Assembly: GCA_944739405.2 (NCBI GenBank)
Contig: OX123209.2
Span: 9,617,217 to 9,681,216, forward strand
DNA from: Euclidia mi
Taxonomy: Eukaryota; Arthropoda; Insecta; Lepidoptera; Erebidae
Length of the DNA: 64,000 nucleotides
Direction: 5' to 3'
Shown: piece after piece, positions 32,001-44,118 of the stretch
Layout: each line of letters opens with the position of its first letter
Numbering within the stretch: position 1 is the stretch's first letter
Notes under the pieces: model-generated
Told to the model about the DNA's origin: nothing
Database searches by the model: none
What the model saw: the letters and a program-made list of their open reading frames with translations, nothing else
Translations under genes and position numbers: made by a program

Positions 32001-32610
32001 CGATAATAATTATAATATACCTACTTACACAAAAAAATAATGTATAAATATATTAAAATATAATAAGTATTATAAATAAAAGTAATATAACTTTATAATC
32101 TATTAGTATAGAAATATATATAATATTATGAAGAACAAAATAAAATTATCTAACCAATAACACACCACCTGCCAGTAGTGCCAGCAGTAGAAATACTGTT
32201 ACATAAAAATAACAGAATACAACACAAAAATAAAGACATTACATAAAATAACTAAGCATCGGTCCGGGCAATAAAACAAGAGCTCTAAGAAAATGATTAT
32301 GACAATGTTATAAACTAAACTGACTGAAAAAAGAAAGAAAACAAACCCAAAAGCCTCGTATTCAAGTAAGTTAAAATTTTGACAAGTGTGAGAAATGATA
32401 GATTTGACAGATGACAGCAAGGAAAAGAAATAATTATACAATCCACCGACCAGTAAATAATATCAAAGTAATTATTTTTAAATTGACCATAATTATAACA
32501 TTTTATAAATAAAGTGAGTGTGAAAGTGGGTATGAAACAGAAAAGAAATAAGAAGACATGTTAGATTTTACTTACTACCCGGACCGGCGATCGCTCAAAA
32601 CAAACAATTA
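32001..32610 (-). other. AT-rich spacer between LINE ORF1 and ORF2
   Basis: No credible frame. Very AT-rich with a short purine-rich patch; position fits the inter-ORF region of the LINE or an unrelated insertion. Confidence 0.4.
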
Positions 32611-33319
32611 ATTATTTCTTTTGTGAAACAGTTCTTTTGGACTTTGTGGTTGTGGGCTTCGCCGCTGCGAGTGATTTCTCCGTCCCATCCTTCTGCTCGA
32701 TTTTGTCCAGCTCACTAAGATTGGCCACTCGGTGACGCGAAGCATCAGGCGCCAGAACATGAATTATGCCCTCCTTGGTCCAGCATCAGGTTACACCAAA
32801 CCTCTGACGCGCAGCCATGAAAGTGTCATGCCGAGGCTTAGTCAGGAACTCCGATATTGTAACACCAGTGCCCTTAAACTTAGTTTTGCCAAACCACACG
32901 CTGTCGCGCACGGAGGAGCTGTTCAACTTCAGCACTATGGGCCTGGGTTTGAGGTTACCCGATGTGCGTCCCATTCTGTGACAGCGCCACACGTCATCAA
33001 TAGATACATCCGTCTTGAGGTGCTGCCTGATGACCTTGGCTGTATGTTCCTTGCTGTTCTCTGTCACACCGTGTATGAGCAACATTTTCCTCCTGGTCCT
33101 CATCTCCATGGTGTCAACCGTCTGTGCAAGCAGCTCAGTCTGGTGCTGCAGGCCATTCAAAGCCTCCATCACAAACGTCTTGAACGAGTTGTAGTCGGAG
33201 GCAGGTCCCGGTACTGTTGATGAGCCTCGAGATCCTGGCTGCTCAGCTTCAAAGTCTGCCATACGCTTAAGGAACATAGCCTTCAAATTGCTCATGGACT
33301 CCTGTAGTGATTGAGACAT
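32611..33319 (-). pseudogene. LINE ORF1 protein, one internal stop
   Basis: Starts MSQSLQESMSNLKAMFLKRM; a coiled coil (about residues 45-75) is followed by RRKMLLIHGVTENSKEH, IDDVWRCHRMGRTSGNLKPR and TKPRHDTFMAARQRFGV, the pattern of ORF1 RNA-binding proteins of CR1/Jockey-type LINEs (RRM-like). A TGA at codon 178 is followed in frame by CWTKEGIIHVLAPDASRHRV and about 45 further residues, so the copy is dead by a single stop. Confidence 0.72.
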
Positions 33320-33559
33320 TGTGCAGTGAACCGTGAAACTTTTAGAAATTGTTAATGCAGGAAAGTGCCAACACTATACTGGCAGGTACAAGTTGTTATT
33401 AATAAAATAATGTCATTAAAATTAATTATAAAATATTTGTACTATTCATTTTCAATTTTAAAAGAAGAGCTAATAATTTTGATGTTAGTGCTACAACTAC
33501 CCACCAATTTTTTTACTGCCTACTTGACGAAAAAATAAAACAGAAAACATAACACTGTC
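33320..33559. other. Spacer upstream of LINE ORF1
   Basis: AT-rich, no feature seen beyond the probable 5' untranslated region of the LINE. Confidence 0.35.
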
Positions 33560-36500
33560 CTCTCAACCAATAACCATAAAAATCACAAAAAAAATGTTTA
33601 ATGCTAAGTCTGATATATAAAACATTTTAAGATCATCGTCATCTGAGGAAGGTACATTTTCTTTCTCCTCTACATTGGATGACGATGATGTAACAAATTT
33701 CTCAAAATCTGATAGATAGTTCGTTTTTATGAGTTGAGCCAGAATATCCATAAAAAGCAGTGTTCGACCAGTCTAAGCGAATATCAGAAAGTATCGTCAC
33801 CTTAGGCGCTCGTGGAGATTTTTTTATTGGTTCAGAAACTGAACCAGTATTTAATAATTCTGAATCATCGTGCTGACGAAAAGTTTTGCCAGACGAACTT
33901 TGAAAAGTATACATATCAAATTTTATGGGGGAATTCGTCTTTTCATCAATTAATTCGTTAAATATTTAGTTTAATTAGCCGTGTGGTTGACGGCATAGAA
34001 TACAAGTGTCACCACCCCCATCTTCCCGTGGGTGTCGTAAGTAAGGAATAACACGATGCAAATACCATCTTTGCGTAGAGACGGAAAACTCGACATCAAA
34101 CCCTATACGACTGCCTCGTTGGTCTCGCGCCATAAATGTGCGCGTGGGATCCCGGGTTCGATTCCTGGGTCGGGCAGTGTTATTGGGTTTTTCTGTCACG
34201 AAATTCTCAGTAGCGGCACGGAGTCTGGAAATGTGCCCGGTACGGCAATAGGCTCGCCCCTTATTACGTGGGACTAAAGTATATATCTGGCGAAAAGTGG
34301 GTGTAGAAATACACCTTTGCCTACCTTTTCGGGGTTATAGGCGTGAGACTATGTATGTATGTATCAATTAATTCGGGTGTAGTATTCGTGTCAAGAAATT
34401 CATGCAACAGGTGTTCTTGTTGTACAGCGCTTTCTTTGGGGACATCATGTATCCCAAATGGTAGCCATGGTTACATTCAGTACCATTGGGACAAAAGAAG
34501 CAACTTAATTTGCGAAACGTCATTCTTAGACATCTGGTAGACCACAAAACTTGGTGCACTGACATAGTGCCTTTAAATGTGTTAGTTTTGTTTGGGACTT
34601 TTCTCTCTTCTATGTCTTTTTTAGGAACTATACGCATTTCTATGTTTTTAATCTTTTCTTTCATGAGTCTCCGAAATTCTTCTTATGAACCGACATCTCT
34701 TCCGAAACTTATACAGCTGTCTGCAGTTCGTTCATAAGAGCGCCAATCCCATCCGGTGCTCCTTTTCCATGGCCGCTTTCAAGATAATTCCAAGTAACTG
34801 CGTTCAAGTCTGGATATTAGTTCTGAAGTTGGCTGATTACGTAAAAAAAAATCCGGTTACGGTACTGACTTGATGGGCTATCAGTGACAAAATGCAATGT
34901 GTCGACAAGAGTAATGCTTTTGACGTATTCTATTAGCGGTATTATGTATGCCCATACAGACTCTGCATCGTGTCTCGTGCATTCACTCATTGTGCACATA
35001 CTGTACGTTTTGGACGTTCCTGTTTCGTTATCTAGCAGATAAGCCACGAAAGTATGTAAGCTGATCTATTCAGGACTGTTACTGAAGTGACGACCTTGCA
35101 CTTCTTCATGACATTTTGTAATATAATTTTACGAAAATTCCATGTGGATAACAACTTCCTTGGGAGCTAAATTTTTTTTAAATCAGTGATATTTTTATAT
35201 TGTTGTACTATATTCAAACAATGTTTGAAATAGCTAGGAAGAGAATCTTCAAGATTTTTTATTAATGTCAAAGGCAAATCACGCATTTCAATTTTGGTTG
35301 TCTTCTTTGATGTTTTTTCTCCTTCTTTTACAGTATATTTTTAAATTTTCCTACCCCATTGATAATATTTTATAGGTTTGTCATTTCGAAACTCTCCATA
35401 ATCAATCACATTTTTATTACACTTATTACAGGTTCTGTTAAGGCATTCCTCTCTTCGAACATCGCAGCAAAGACTTTCCAGTAGTACAGATCCGTTTGAC
35501 TTCTTAATAATTTTGTTTGTGTTATGAGCTTTAACTATTAAGTCCATATTGACATGTAGTACACACAAACATGTATTTCTGTCAGATTCTTTAGGATATA
35601 CCACCCAAAATGGACGACATTAGCAAAATGTTCAGTATCCAACCTGATAATTATGAGTTTTATTAAATTTCTTATGAAGATTGATCATGGTATCTATTAG
35701 ATAGCGTTTTTGTTTAGCTATACCATTGCGTCTTATGTATTCTTTTTTATCAGCAACGATCCTTGTGTTAACGTCATCTTCAAAAAAATGTTCAATATCT
35801 TGGCCTATAGTGTCTTCTTTCTTTTCATTTTCTTTTTTTGTATCTCGTACTGTAAATGATGTCGTTTCAGTTAACACTTTATGCTTTTTGAAATTTTCTT
35901 TGTTTTTTAAAATCACATCAGTAAATTCATGCTTCCGTTTCTTTGATAATGTTTTGAACCCTTCTTTTAATTTTCTTGTAATGATTTCTCCAAGAAGCAA
36001 TTTATTTTTCACTTCTTTTTTTTGTTTTTATCTATATTCTCAATCAAACTTTCCACTTTCTGTTCAGTGTTTATTTTGGCTTTTGATTGTTCTGTTCAAT
36101 ACTTTTTTATCGCAATTAATTCTCTGTTTTTGCTTTCAACTTCTTTTTTGAGTATTCCAATTTCTTTTGCAGGCATGTAACGGTATCGTCTAAGAAATCT
36201 TTTAGTTTTAACACAAAACTCACAGTTCTTTTTCTTGTCATCGTTTTCGTTTTTAGACATCGCTTCTTTGTTTTCTTTGCTAGGCATAGATGATGACGGC
36301 CCCTCTAACGGATCAACTTCATTTGCAGGTTCTTGAGCTATACACTTCATCACTGTTAGGAGGAGAGTTATCAATTAGCATTTGCGCTACAGTTTTTTCC
36401 GTTTTCTTTTTTTCTATGTAGCGTCGACGATTCTCTCTCCACTTTTTTCTTTGGTTTCTTTGTTGCCTTGGTGTCATATCTTTAATAGTTTTTAGTTTGT

Positions 36501-36665
36501 TTTGTTCTTTGCGTTTTAAATATCACATTTTTCTTTTTTTTTCTGAATAGAATATTTTTCTGGGTCATTTTTAATTTCTCCATTCTTAGCTCTCTCATAG
36601 AGTCTTGCTTGTGCTAATTTTTCTTCTCGGGTTTTCTTAGTTTTTACTTTTGCCATTTCTGTAGT
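33560..36665 (-). pseudogene. Fossil DNA transposase of unassigned class
   Basis: A minus-strand gene in about a dozen broken frames. It starts MAKVKTKKTREEKLAQARLY with a Lys/Arg-rich, helical N-terminus (NRRRYIEKKKTEKT), then IGQDIEHFFEDDV with KKEYIRRNGIAKQKRYLID and HKKFNKTHNYQVGY, a Cys-rich part (CLCVLHVN, CCDVRREECLNRTCNKC, YYQW), HFVTDSPSSQYRNRIFF and YLESGHGKGAPDGIGALMNE, then SVHQVLW and a C-terminal acidic Ser-rich end. The spaced Asp and Glu motifs suggest a DDE transposase. I have seen such proteins in insects but cannot name the superfamily. A composite SINE interrupts it at 33958-34362. Confidence 0.55.
33958..34362 (+). mobile_element. Composite SINE with 13-bp target duplication
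   Basis: Flanked by ATCAATTAATTCG at 33945-33957 and 34363-34375. The first part (33976-34109, AGCCGTGTGGTTGACGGCAT onward) resembles a repeat head I know from moths; the second (34110 onward, ACTGCCTCGTTGGTC with B box GGTTCGATTCC) is the tRNA-like SINE also present alone at 36870-37138. Ends in a short TATG repeat. Confidence 0.75.
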
Positions 36666-36861
36666 TACCTGTAAGTTTATTACTTTTAGTATTTCTGCTG
36701 TGATAACCGAAATTTCTATTGAGTTGATAGACGTTCAAAATGCGAGGGAGACCAAGTGTATTCTAATGTAAATAAAACCCAGCTGGAACGCGCAAGCGTT
36801 TGTCGTTATTTTGATCATCAATTAATAATAATCATGATAATTATCCAATTTAAGTTAGACC
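36666..36861. other. Spacer upstream of the fossil transposase
   Basis: No feature seen; likely 5' flank of the fossil transposase gene. Confidence 0.3.
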
Positions 36862-36869
36862 GAAAACCG

Positions 36870-37138
36870 ACTGCCTCGTTGGTCTTGTGGCATAAATGTG
36901 CGCGTGGGATTGGGAGGTCTCGGGTTCGATTCCTGGGTCGGGCAGTGTTATTGGGTTTTTCCGTTAGGAAATTCTCAGTAGCAGCACGGAGTCTGGTAAT
37001 GTGCCCGGTACTGCAATAGGCTCGCCCCCTATTACGTGGGACCTAAAAAATTATGGCGAAATGTGGGTGTAATATTACACCTCTGCCTACGCCTTCGGGG
37101 ATACACGCGTGAGTCTATAAATAAAAAATGAAATAAAA
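36870..37138 (+). mobile_element. tRNA-like SINE with 8-bp target duplication
   Basis: Starts ACTGCCTCGTTGGTCTTGTG (A-box-like) and has a B box GGTTCGATTCC at about 36922, then a tRNA-unrelated body and an A-rich 3' end. Flanked by GAAAACCG (36862-36869, 37139-37146). Not a functional tRNA gene because no cloverleaf with a normal anticodon arm forms. Confidence 0.8.
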
Positions 37139-37146
37139 GAAAACCG

Positions 37147-38558
37147 TATCACAAGTACAGTTCATAGAACTGTGCGACCAAATATGCGTCTTGTTACCAA
37201 TACTGATGATCTTTGGTGTAATTAAATTAGATAATAAAATATATCCTAGCATGGAAATGCATTAAAATCATGATAATATGATGATGATGATGATGAGCAA
37301 TACATATTATAAAACAAAATTAAAACACGTGTAGTTTAATCACTACCCTCAATTTGTGATCATTACCATTAAAAACTGATGGTAAATGAAGGTAATGACA
37401 CTGAGGGTAGTGACCTTCTGCATTTTTATTTTTAACCACGTAATTTGCAAACTATTAATTTTAAAACACAATTAGAATACTCAGACCCTATAAGCGTTAT
37501 GTTAAAAAAGAAAATAAACATTTGAACTCATCGCTTACCTTGTAACTTAACTGACGGTATAGATGATGATTCTGTGACAAATAATCTCTTTCACGACAAA
37601 ATATCGGTTTTTTTTGTAACGCCAACGCGCAGCCTTCAACCTTCAAATCTCTTAGTCGACTGAACGGCGCACGAACGCGAGGCGCGGGGAGGCACTGAGT
37701 TAGGCTGTACACAGTGTACACACACAGGACATTTTATCAATTCAATTTTTGCTGAAGGTAAGGACTAACTTCCCGTGACAAAAGTAAAAATTTTTTTTAC
37801 GCAACTAAAATGTCTATATTTGTGAATTTTTTTATAAAGCTTTCTCATAATGTATATATTAATATTGGATAATATTATCAAGTTCGTGAAATTAAATATC
37901 AACTTCACCATCATATCGGAAGCGAAAGTTGAAAACATGTGATTGGGACACTGAAGGTAGTGACATTTTGACCTGTTTATGTTTGTTTTTCATTATTAAT
38001 TTATAAAATTACTGGTTAACTTTAAATGCAAATTCTAGCTCCATAACTTATGCTTTATTTGGTCTAAAAAATATATGTAATATGTCAATACTTTTTTTCT
38101 ACCATCCCGGACACCCGATTTGGACGAACTCAGAGAATCACCTAAAAGGAGGCAAACGGTGCCGCTGTGTATTGTAATTGACGTCGCTCACATATAATGA
38201 GCAGTGTTTATGTGATGTATAGTGTATTTTTGTTAGCAGTATATACAATAAAAAAACTGTACAGGATTATGTTAGGAATAATGAAAACAATACTCCCCGG
38301 GTTTCCAGATGATTTTAAATCTCGTCTCCGATATCCGTTACTTTGACAGTTAGTCCGCCACAAATTTTCTAGCGAGGTTTTGTCAGTAGTCCTTTGATTT
38401 GTAGATACACCAACCGGTCAGGTTTATGGGTATATACTTCACTTCCCACATGGAATTTATACTTAAAACAACATAAAACTACTTTTATCATTTAAATTAT
38501 TATACACGTATTGAAATGACAACTGCTCGCTAGTGTTGCCAGCGAAGAAAAAAAGAGA
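37147..38558. other. AT-rich spacer with CACTACCCTCA palindromes
   Basis: No credible gene. At 37341-37351 CACTACCCTCA and at 37402-37412 TGAGGGTAGTG form a hairpin; a third copy, CACTGAAGGTAGTG, lies near 37951-37964. The short frame at 37497-37721 is probably chance. Confidence 0.5.
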
Positions 38559-38840
38559 CCTTCGGAGTGCACCATCAGGTAAGTCAGTTCTCAACGTCAC
38601 CTAGGTCTCCAAAGTCTCCAAAAGTCCTTTCAAATGATTACCAACATGTATGTTTGCGTAGTGCCATGACTGAGGTCTACCTACCTTCGGAGTGCACCAT
38701 CAGGTAAGTCAGTTCTTCTCTACCGCTGACGTCACCGAGTACGCAACACGGCTCCGAGTCCAGATGGCCCGGCTTACCCCTAGACCAGCTTCTTGGCACA
38801 CAACCTCGGCATTCTACGTGCCGAAAGATCTTCACACCTG
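38559..38840 (+). pseudogene. Ty3/Gypsy pol C-terminus, upstream piece
   Basis: The plus strand reads DVTEYATRLRVQMARLTPRP, then AFYVPKDLHTC up to the Harbinger insertion, the usual end region of Gypsy integrase; it continues at 43795. Two 33-bp direct repeats (38559-38591 and 38684-38716, CTTCGGAGTGCACCATCAGG) lie just upstream of the readable frame. Confidence 0.7.
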
Positions 38841-39626
38841 GGGGCCTACTCTCTTTCTCTGAAACGAAACTTCGTAAACGAACGAAATTTAAACGTTGTT
38901 TCGTTATTGACCCTACTCTATTTCGTTTTCGGACACGGAGACGAAGTTCGGATCCATAGACAATTTTCGTGAACGAATTGTGAACGAATATACTGAACAA
39001 TAATGTGTGGGTCTTTTATGATGTCCTATAAAGTAAATTACGGTTTTTACTTTAACTTAAAAGTTATAAACTATTTTGCGTTATTTTTTAATTTTATATT
39101 TAACACTGTTTTATTAAATATTTCTTGTAATATTCATGCAGAAATAAATATATATACGGATTAAAATGCTATTTTCGGCAAAATTCACCGAGACACTATA
39201 AAACACCTTTTCACGGTCATTGTTAACCGACTAAATTGAAGAGTACTATTTCATGCCAGCGATGGGTAGTAACTTATAGCAACCAAAATAATCTGTATAT
39301 TCACACAATCTAACCCATGTCAACATTGTCAATTGTCAACACATGATTTTTTGTTTGAATTCTTCAAAAAGTTTTCTGAAGTTTGTTTCTCAAGTATTGG
39401 GTTAATAAATCATGTTTTCAAGTGCTTTTTTACACACTTCGCAATCGCGGTACACATTCCGTCAGAAAGTTATAATGCAGTCTGCATTTTGGGTCTCCAC
39501 AAGTTTTGTTTTGGATCTAAAAACTTCGTAAGTAAATATCATAAATGTACTACCTATTTGCTTTTTCATTAAAAATATCGCCACTTATTGTTGATTTACA
39601 TAAACTTCATATAATTTCAGTTTCAA

Positions 39627-41100
39627 ATGGCTCCACATACGAGTTCCGCTACTCCCGAGCAAATCGACACCCTTCTCAATTTCTTGGACGAGCATAGGGA
39701 TCTAGCCCGCGGGAGATTGAGGAGTGTCGAAGGGAATGCCCGGGCAAAGAGGTTGTGGGATGAATTGTGCAATATGCTCAATTCCATGGGCGGTTGCACA
39801 AAAACGGTTCAGCAGTGGCAAAAGGTACCTAGTGATTCATTAATTAATTAGTGACCCGCTCGCCGGTACGGGTGCAATGTATACATACGAACCTTCCTCT
39901 TGAACTATTGCTGAAAACTGCATTAATCCGTTCCATAGTTTAAAAGATCTAAGCGTACAGACAGCAGGAGTGACTTTGTTTTATACTATGTGAAGATAAC
40001 ATAGGTAATCAGATAAAGACATGACAATCTCATGCTTGTTTTAATGTTTGCAGGTGTGGTTTGATAGAAAACATTTAGCCAAGAAAGCTGCTGCTGATTC
40101 TCGGAGGTCGGCTTTAGCAACTGGAGGTGGTCCATTGACGGCACCCCCACTCTCCCATTGGCAGTTAAAGATTCTTTCTATAATGGGAGAGAGATTTGGT
40201 GAACGCCAAACTGGAGCCAGAGTGTCAGCCTTCAGTGAGGTAATATTTCTTTGAATTCTCAATTGCTCATAATCTTAGATGTATACATATTTATTTCAAT
40301 TATAATTGTTTTTATTTTGAAACAAGTTTAAAGTCATCTAATTTCATTTTATAATTCTAATTAGTATTAATCTGTTTTATTTTCAGACCAATGAACCAAT
40401 TCCATCCACCTCCAGTCACACAAGCCAACCTCCGAGCTTTTCACAGCCTCTTGATTCGCACAATGCAGTTGTGGAGTATGTGGAACCCAGCCAGCTTTCA
40501 GAGCCTGCGAGTCAACCAACAGTTTGTAAGTATTTGTTTCTGTGGTATTTTCAGTAATGCTATAATATATTTTTAGTAACCAGATAGAACATTATTTTGT
40601 GAGTCTATTTGACTGAAATATAGACAAAAAGATTAAACTTAGCATTGAATGATACATAACTACTTAATATTGCAGAAAAACAATTCATTAATTGTTTACT
40701 GCAGAGAAATGTGTTAGCTTGTAAGTTATATCTATCTTGTGTGATAAATGTAAAGAATATATGAGATTAAAACAATATATTATCACTTAGTCCTTAATGT
40801 TATTTCTATATTTAGTAAAATGTGCCTATTTTCTATGTGTTCGGCCATTTTTTTAATTGTCAGTACCCATTTAAATTAGAATATTATTTTTCAGCCTCAC
40901 AACCTACACGTCCTAGAAGGAGACATTCTGCTTCTGCCTCTGATGTCAGAAGCAGATTATATCAATATGAAGAGGGGCGTGTAGAGAGAGAAATGGTCCG
41001 GAACACCGAGCTCGCAGGCATCAACACCGAGCTCGCAGGCATCAGGGCTGCCCTGGTGCAGTTGTGTAATCTTATACAACATTTAGACAATAGGAATTAA
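39627..41100 (+). CDS. Myb/SANT-like DNA-binding protein of Harbinger (four exons)
   Basis: Exons 39627-39824, 40054-40239, 40387-40525 and 40895-41100, all with GT/AG borders, total 729 bases, 242 residues and a stop. The N-terminal half (PEQIDTLLNFLDEHRDLARG to VQQWQKVWFDRKHLAKKAA) has the spaced tryptophans of the trihelix/Myb-like domain carried by animal Harbingers, followed by TGGGPLTAPPLSHWQLKIL. The middle is Ser/Pro-rich, the C-terminus helical with a duplicated NTELAGI. In this family the protein brings the transposase to the nucleus and to the element ends. Confidence 0.85.
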
Positions 41101-41227
41101 GATTAGTTTATTATATTAGATTATTTGTTGTCCTTCTTTTTAATATTTTGTTTCATGATAGAGTTATAAGTTAAATTAAAGTAAATAAAACATTATTATA
41201 AGTTAAACAATACATTTTATTCTTTTA

Positions 41228-41600
41228 TTCAATGTCAAAGTCAAAATCCTTTATTCATTTGGGTCACAATGTGACGCTTATGAACGTCAAAATAATTAAT
41301 TCATAAAATAATTACTTAAAGACTCTACATTTACATTTACTGCCACGTTCGCAAAGCAAGGGCGTAGAACCATGAGAAAGAACGGGCAATAAAACTCACG
41401 GTCACTCTTTTTCATCGCCAGGTTTTGCATAATACACATAATTTACATTTTGTAAGGTGCTGCAACTGTTACACCTTCTATATCACTTGTATTAATTTAC
41501 TGTACATAATAATAGTCAAGCATTATTCTTAATTTTGATGTTCATTTAGTTAGCCTCCTCAGAATAGACATGGTAAAACAGGAGCATCCACTTACATTAT
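41228..41600 (-). repeat. LINE 3'-end fragment inside Harbinger
   Basis: GTCAAAGTCAAAATCCTTTA with AGCAAGGGCGTAGAACCATG further on matches, from memory, the 3' end of a LINE very common in Lepidoptera, in minus orientation. No coding part remains. The rest of 41101-42005 has no feature beyond this. Confidence 0.45.
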
Positions 41601-42005
41601 ATATACCTAATAATGCAGGCAATTCGTGAAAGTGATCAGAACCATGATGGAAATGATGCAGTTAAATATTAAAATGTAATACCAGCCCGCAAGACCGTGA
41701 TCTCGCCATATTAGAGGGACAGGGATGACCTGACACACGACGCCACCACACGAAATGACATATTAGTGAGCATGACGATAACGGTATACGACCCGGCAGT
41801 AAGAAACAATCTATTGGTATACTGACCATGACCGCCAATTACCTCCATTTTCCAGTCTTTATTATTAACATAAATTAGTGGAACGCGTAAAAGGATGCAA
41901 ATGTAGAAAGAATATTATAATTATATATTATAGTTGAAAACTAAAAAATATACAAGGAAAATGATATAAATCAAGGAATAGGTAGGATAAAGTTCTATCT
42001 TCATC

Positions 42006-43517
42006 CTATCTATTGCTTTCTAACAGTTGCACTAATGCAGCTCTTGCCCTTCGACCTGCCTGTAGCGCTTGAGCTGACGAAGCCTGTGACGGAGCAGCTG
42101 ATTGAGAGGGAACCTGCCTGCTTCTTTCAGCATGGAGTTCATCTTCTGACAACTCGGGAACATCAATACCACCCTTTATACAAAAGTTATGTAAAACACA
42201 GCAGGCTATTATAATTTTACCTGCTGTTTCAGGGCAATAATGCAGTTCCCGAGCTGCCAAAAGACATCTCCATCGACCTTTTAATATTCCAAATGTGCGT
42301 TCTATGGTGGAGCGTGCACGCTTTTGGACAAAGTTGTATCTTCCTTCTGGAGAGTCTTCAACAGCATTATCTATAGGTGTCATCATATGCTCCCTTTGAG
42401 GATAGCCAGAATCACCTAAAATAAAAAATATTACAAATGTGAGTTTGTGAGGATGTATGGATGTTTGTTACTCTTTCACGCAAAAACGGCTGAACAGACT
42501 GGGATGAAACTTGGCGCACATATAGACCCTGGACGTACCTACCTAATAAATAAACTGTTTCATTCTGGAGACCCTCCATGTGGATTCTTATGTCACTCTC
42601 TCTCCAAATATAAGCATCGTGTGTTGCTCCACCAAATGAAGCATCCACATTTGTTATATAGCAATCACTGTCACATATCTGGAAAATAATGTCATTCAAT
42701 GAAACATACATAAGAAGTAAGTTAAGTATAGAGAGATTAATGAGAATTAACAACGTTAAATGTCACAATAAAATCATTAATATTTTTTATATATACTATA
42801 TACTTACAACTTGGGTGTTAATCGAATGAAAATGTTTTCGATTAAAATATTGTTCTTCATGCTCAGAAGGTCTAACAATTGCAATATGAGTGCAATCAAT
42901 GCACCCAATCACACCAGGAAGCCGATATTTCTGATAAAATCTGCAACATTAATGAAATACTCAATATTCACTCAATATAGAGTAAGATGATATAAATAAT
43001 TAAACTTGATACATACTGCCGCTTAATAAGATTCCTTTCATTTATATTTTGCGGGAATTTTATGTACTTCCTTAGTATATGGGATGCATTGAGGGCAGTT
43101 GTGACCTCCTGCAAACAACGAGAAACAGTCTGTTGTGCCATAGGCCCGTCCATGTTTTGCCCCACAGACCCTTGGTAACTACCCCGGGCATAAAAATTCA
43201 AGGCCGTAAGGATCTGAAAAAGATGAGGATTGTGAACAGTGAAATGCTTCAATCTATTGAAGAGAATGATAATTAAAAATATACACAACCTTAACTGTAG
43301 GTTCGATTCCATGACGCCTTGCCTTTGGAGGTAATAAAGGCACTATTTCCTGGCACAACTCCTCGAATAATTGCCGACTGAGTCTGTAATTTCCTACAAA
43401 CTCTAAGTCGGGAATTTGACTAATAATAAATTGATTGCGCAGGCGACGCCGGTTCCGTCTACGCTCTAAACGTTCTTCACGTAGAGCAGCCTCGATTAAG
43501 AGCATTCTTGTAGCCAT
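42006..43517 (-). CDS. HARBI1-like transposase (five exons, intact)
   Basis: Exons 43517-43290, 43213-43017, 42940-42808, 42678-42543 and 42415-42006 with GT/AG borders; 1,104 bases, 367 residues, near the usual 350. An N-terminal helical part (ARREERLERRRNRRRLRNQF-like, PPKARRHGIEPTVK) precedes the catalytic domain: D157 in GVIGCIDCTHIAIV, D198 in ITNVDASFGGATHDAYIW and E270 in RARSTIERTFGILKGRW, with RCLLAARELHY and CCVLHNFCI after it, as in the DDE_Tnp_4 family. It cuts and moves the Harbinger element. Convergent with the Myb-like gene. Confidence 0.9.
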
Positions 43518-43794
43518 TTTAAGTAAATATAAAACCTAAATCAACACTAACGAAAATCAAAAGGTAACACTTTTGGTTTCGTCAATTTGAGGTTAAAATT
43601 TCGAACAATCATCTGTCAAATTGAAATTTTCGTTCGCAACAATAACGAATTAGAGTAGGTTTAGAAAATTTAAATGTCAAACAATGTTCGTTCGAACGAA
43701 ACTTCGTTGAAACTTCGGACCGAATAGAACCGTGGTAGGAAACACGCGAAATTCGATCGAAACTTCGTTTTTCGTTGAAAAAGAGTAGACCCCC

Positions 43795-44118
43795 TGCACT
43801 CACGTCTTTCTTCGTCGAGACCACCTCCGGAGAGCACTGGAACCTCCTTATGTCGGCCCTTACAAAGTCGTAAAGAGGTACCCAAAATACTTTACACTCA
43901 ACGTAAGAGGAAAACCTATTAACGTCGATCGACTAAAGCCGGCCTACATGCTCCGAGACGAGAGGGATACCCAAGCGGCGGCACCAGCTGCACTACCTAT
44001 CCCGACTGCAACCACTGCTGCTAGCACCATTGTGGAGCCAGAAAGAAGAACGAGGAGTGTTGGAACAGTGAGATTCCCCAATTTCTATCGCCCGTAGTCA
44101 CGGGCTGGCCGGGGAGAA
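43795..44118 (+). pseudogene. Ty3/Gypsy integrase C-terminus, downstream piece
   Basis: Continues the frame from 38840: THVFLRRDHLRRALEPPYVG, PYKVVKRYPKYFTLNVRGKP, NVDRLKPAYML, then RRTRSVGTVRFPNFYRP and stop at about 44097, the standard Gypsy pol ending. GGCCGGGGAGAA just after is a polypurine tract. Confidence 0.85.

Larger units (their letters stand above)
38841..43794. mobile_element. Complete PIF/Harbinger transposon
   Basis: Inverted ends GGGG(C/T)CTACTCT with CTG duplicated outside (38838-38840, 43795-43797), a 3-bp size normal for Harbinger. Both ends carry repeated CGAAACTTCG-like motifs over about 110 bp. It holds two convergent genes, Myb-like (+) and HARBI1-like (-), each open across all predicted exons. 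It is inserted in a Gypsy integrase frame, which is restored when it is removed. All parts needed for movement seem present. Confidence 0.88.

Noticed and set aside
34110..34200. Possible tRNA gene
   Set aside because: A- and B-box-like motifs occur, but no cloverleaf with an anticodon arm can be drawn; a near-identical copy with its own duplication at 36870 shows it is a SINE.
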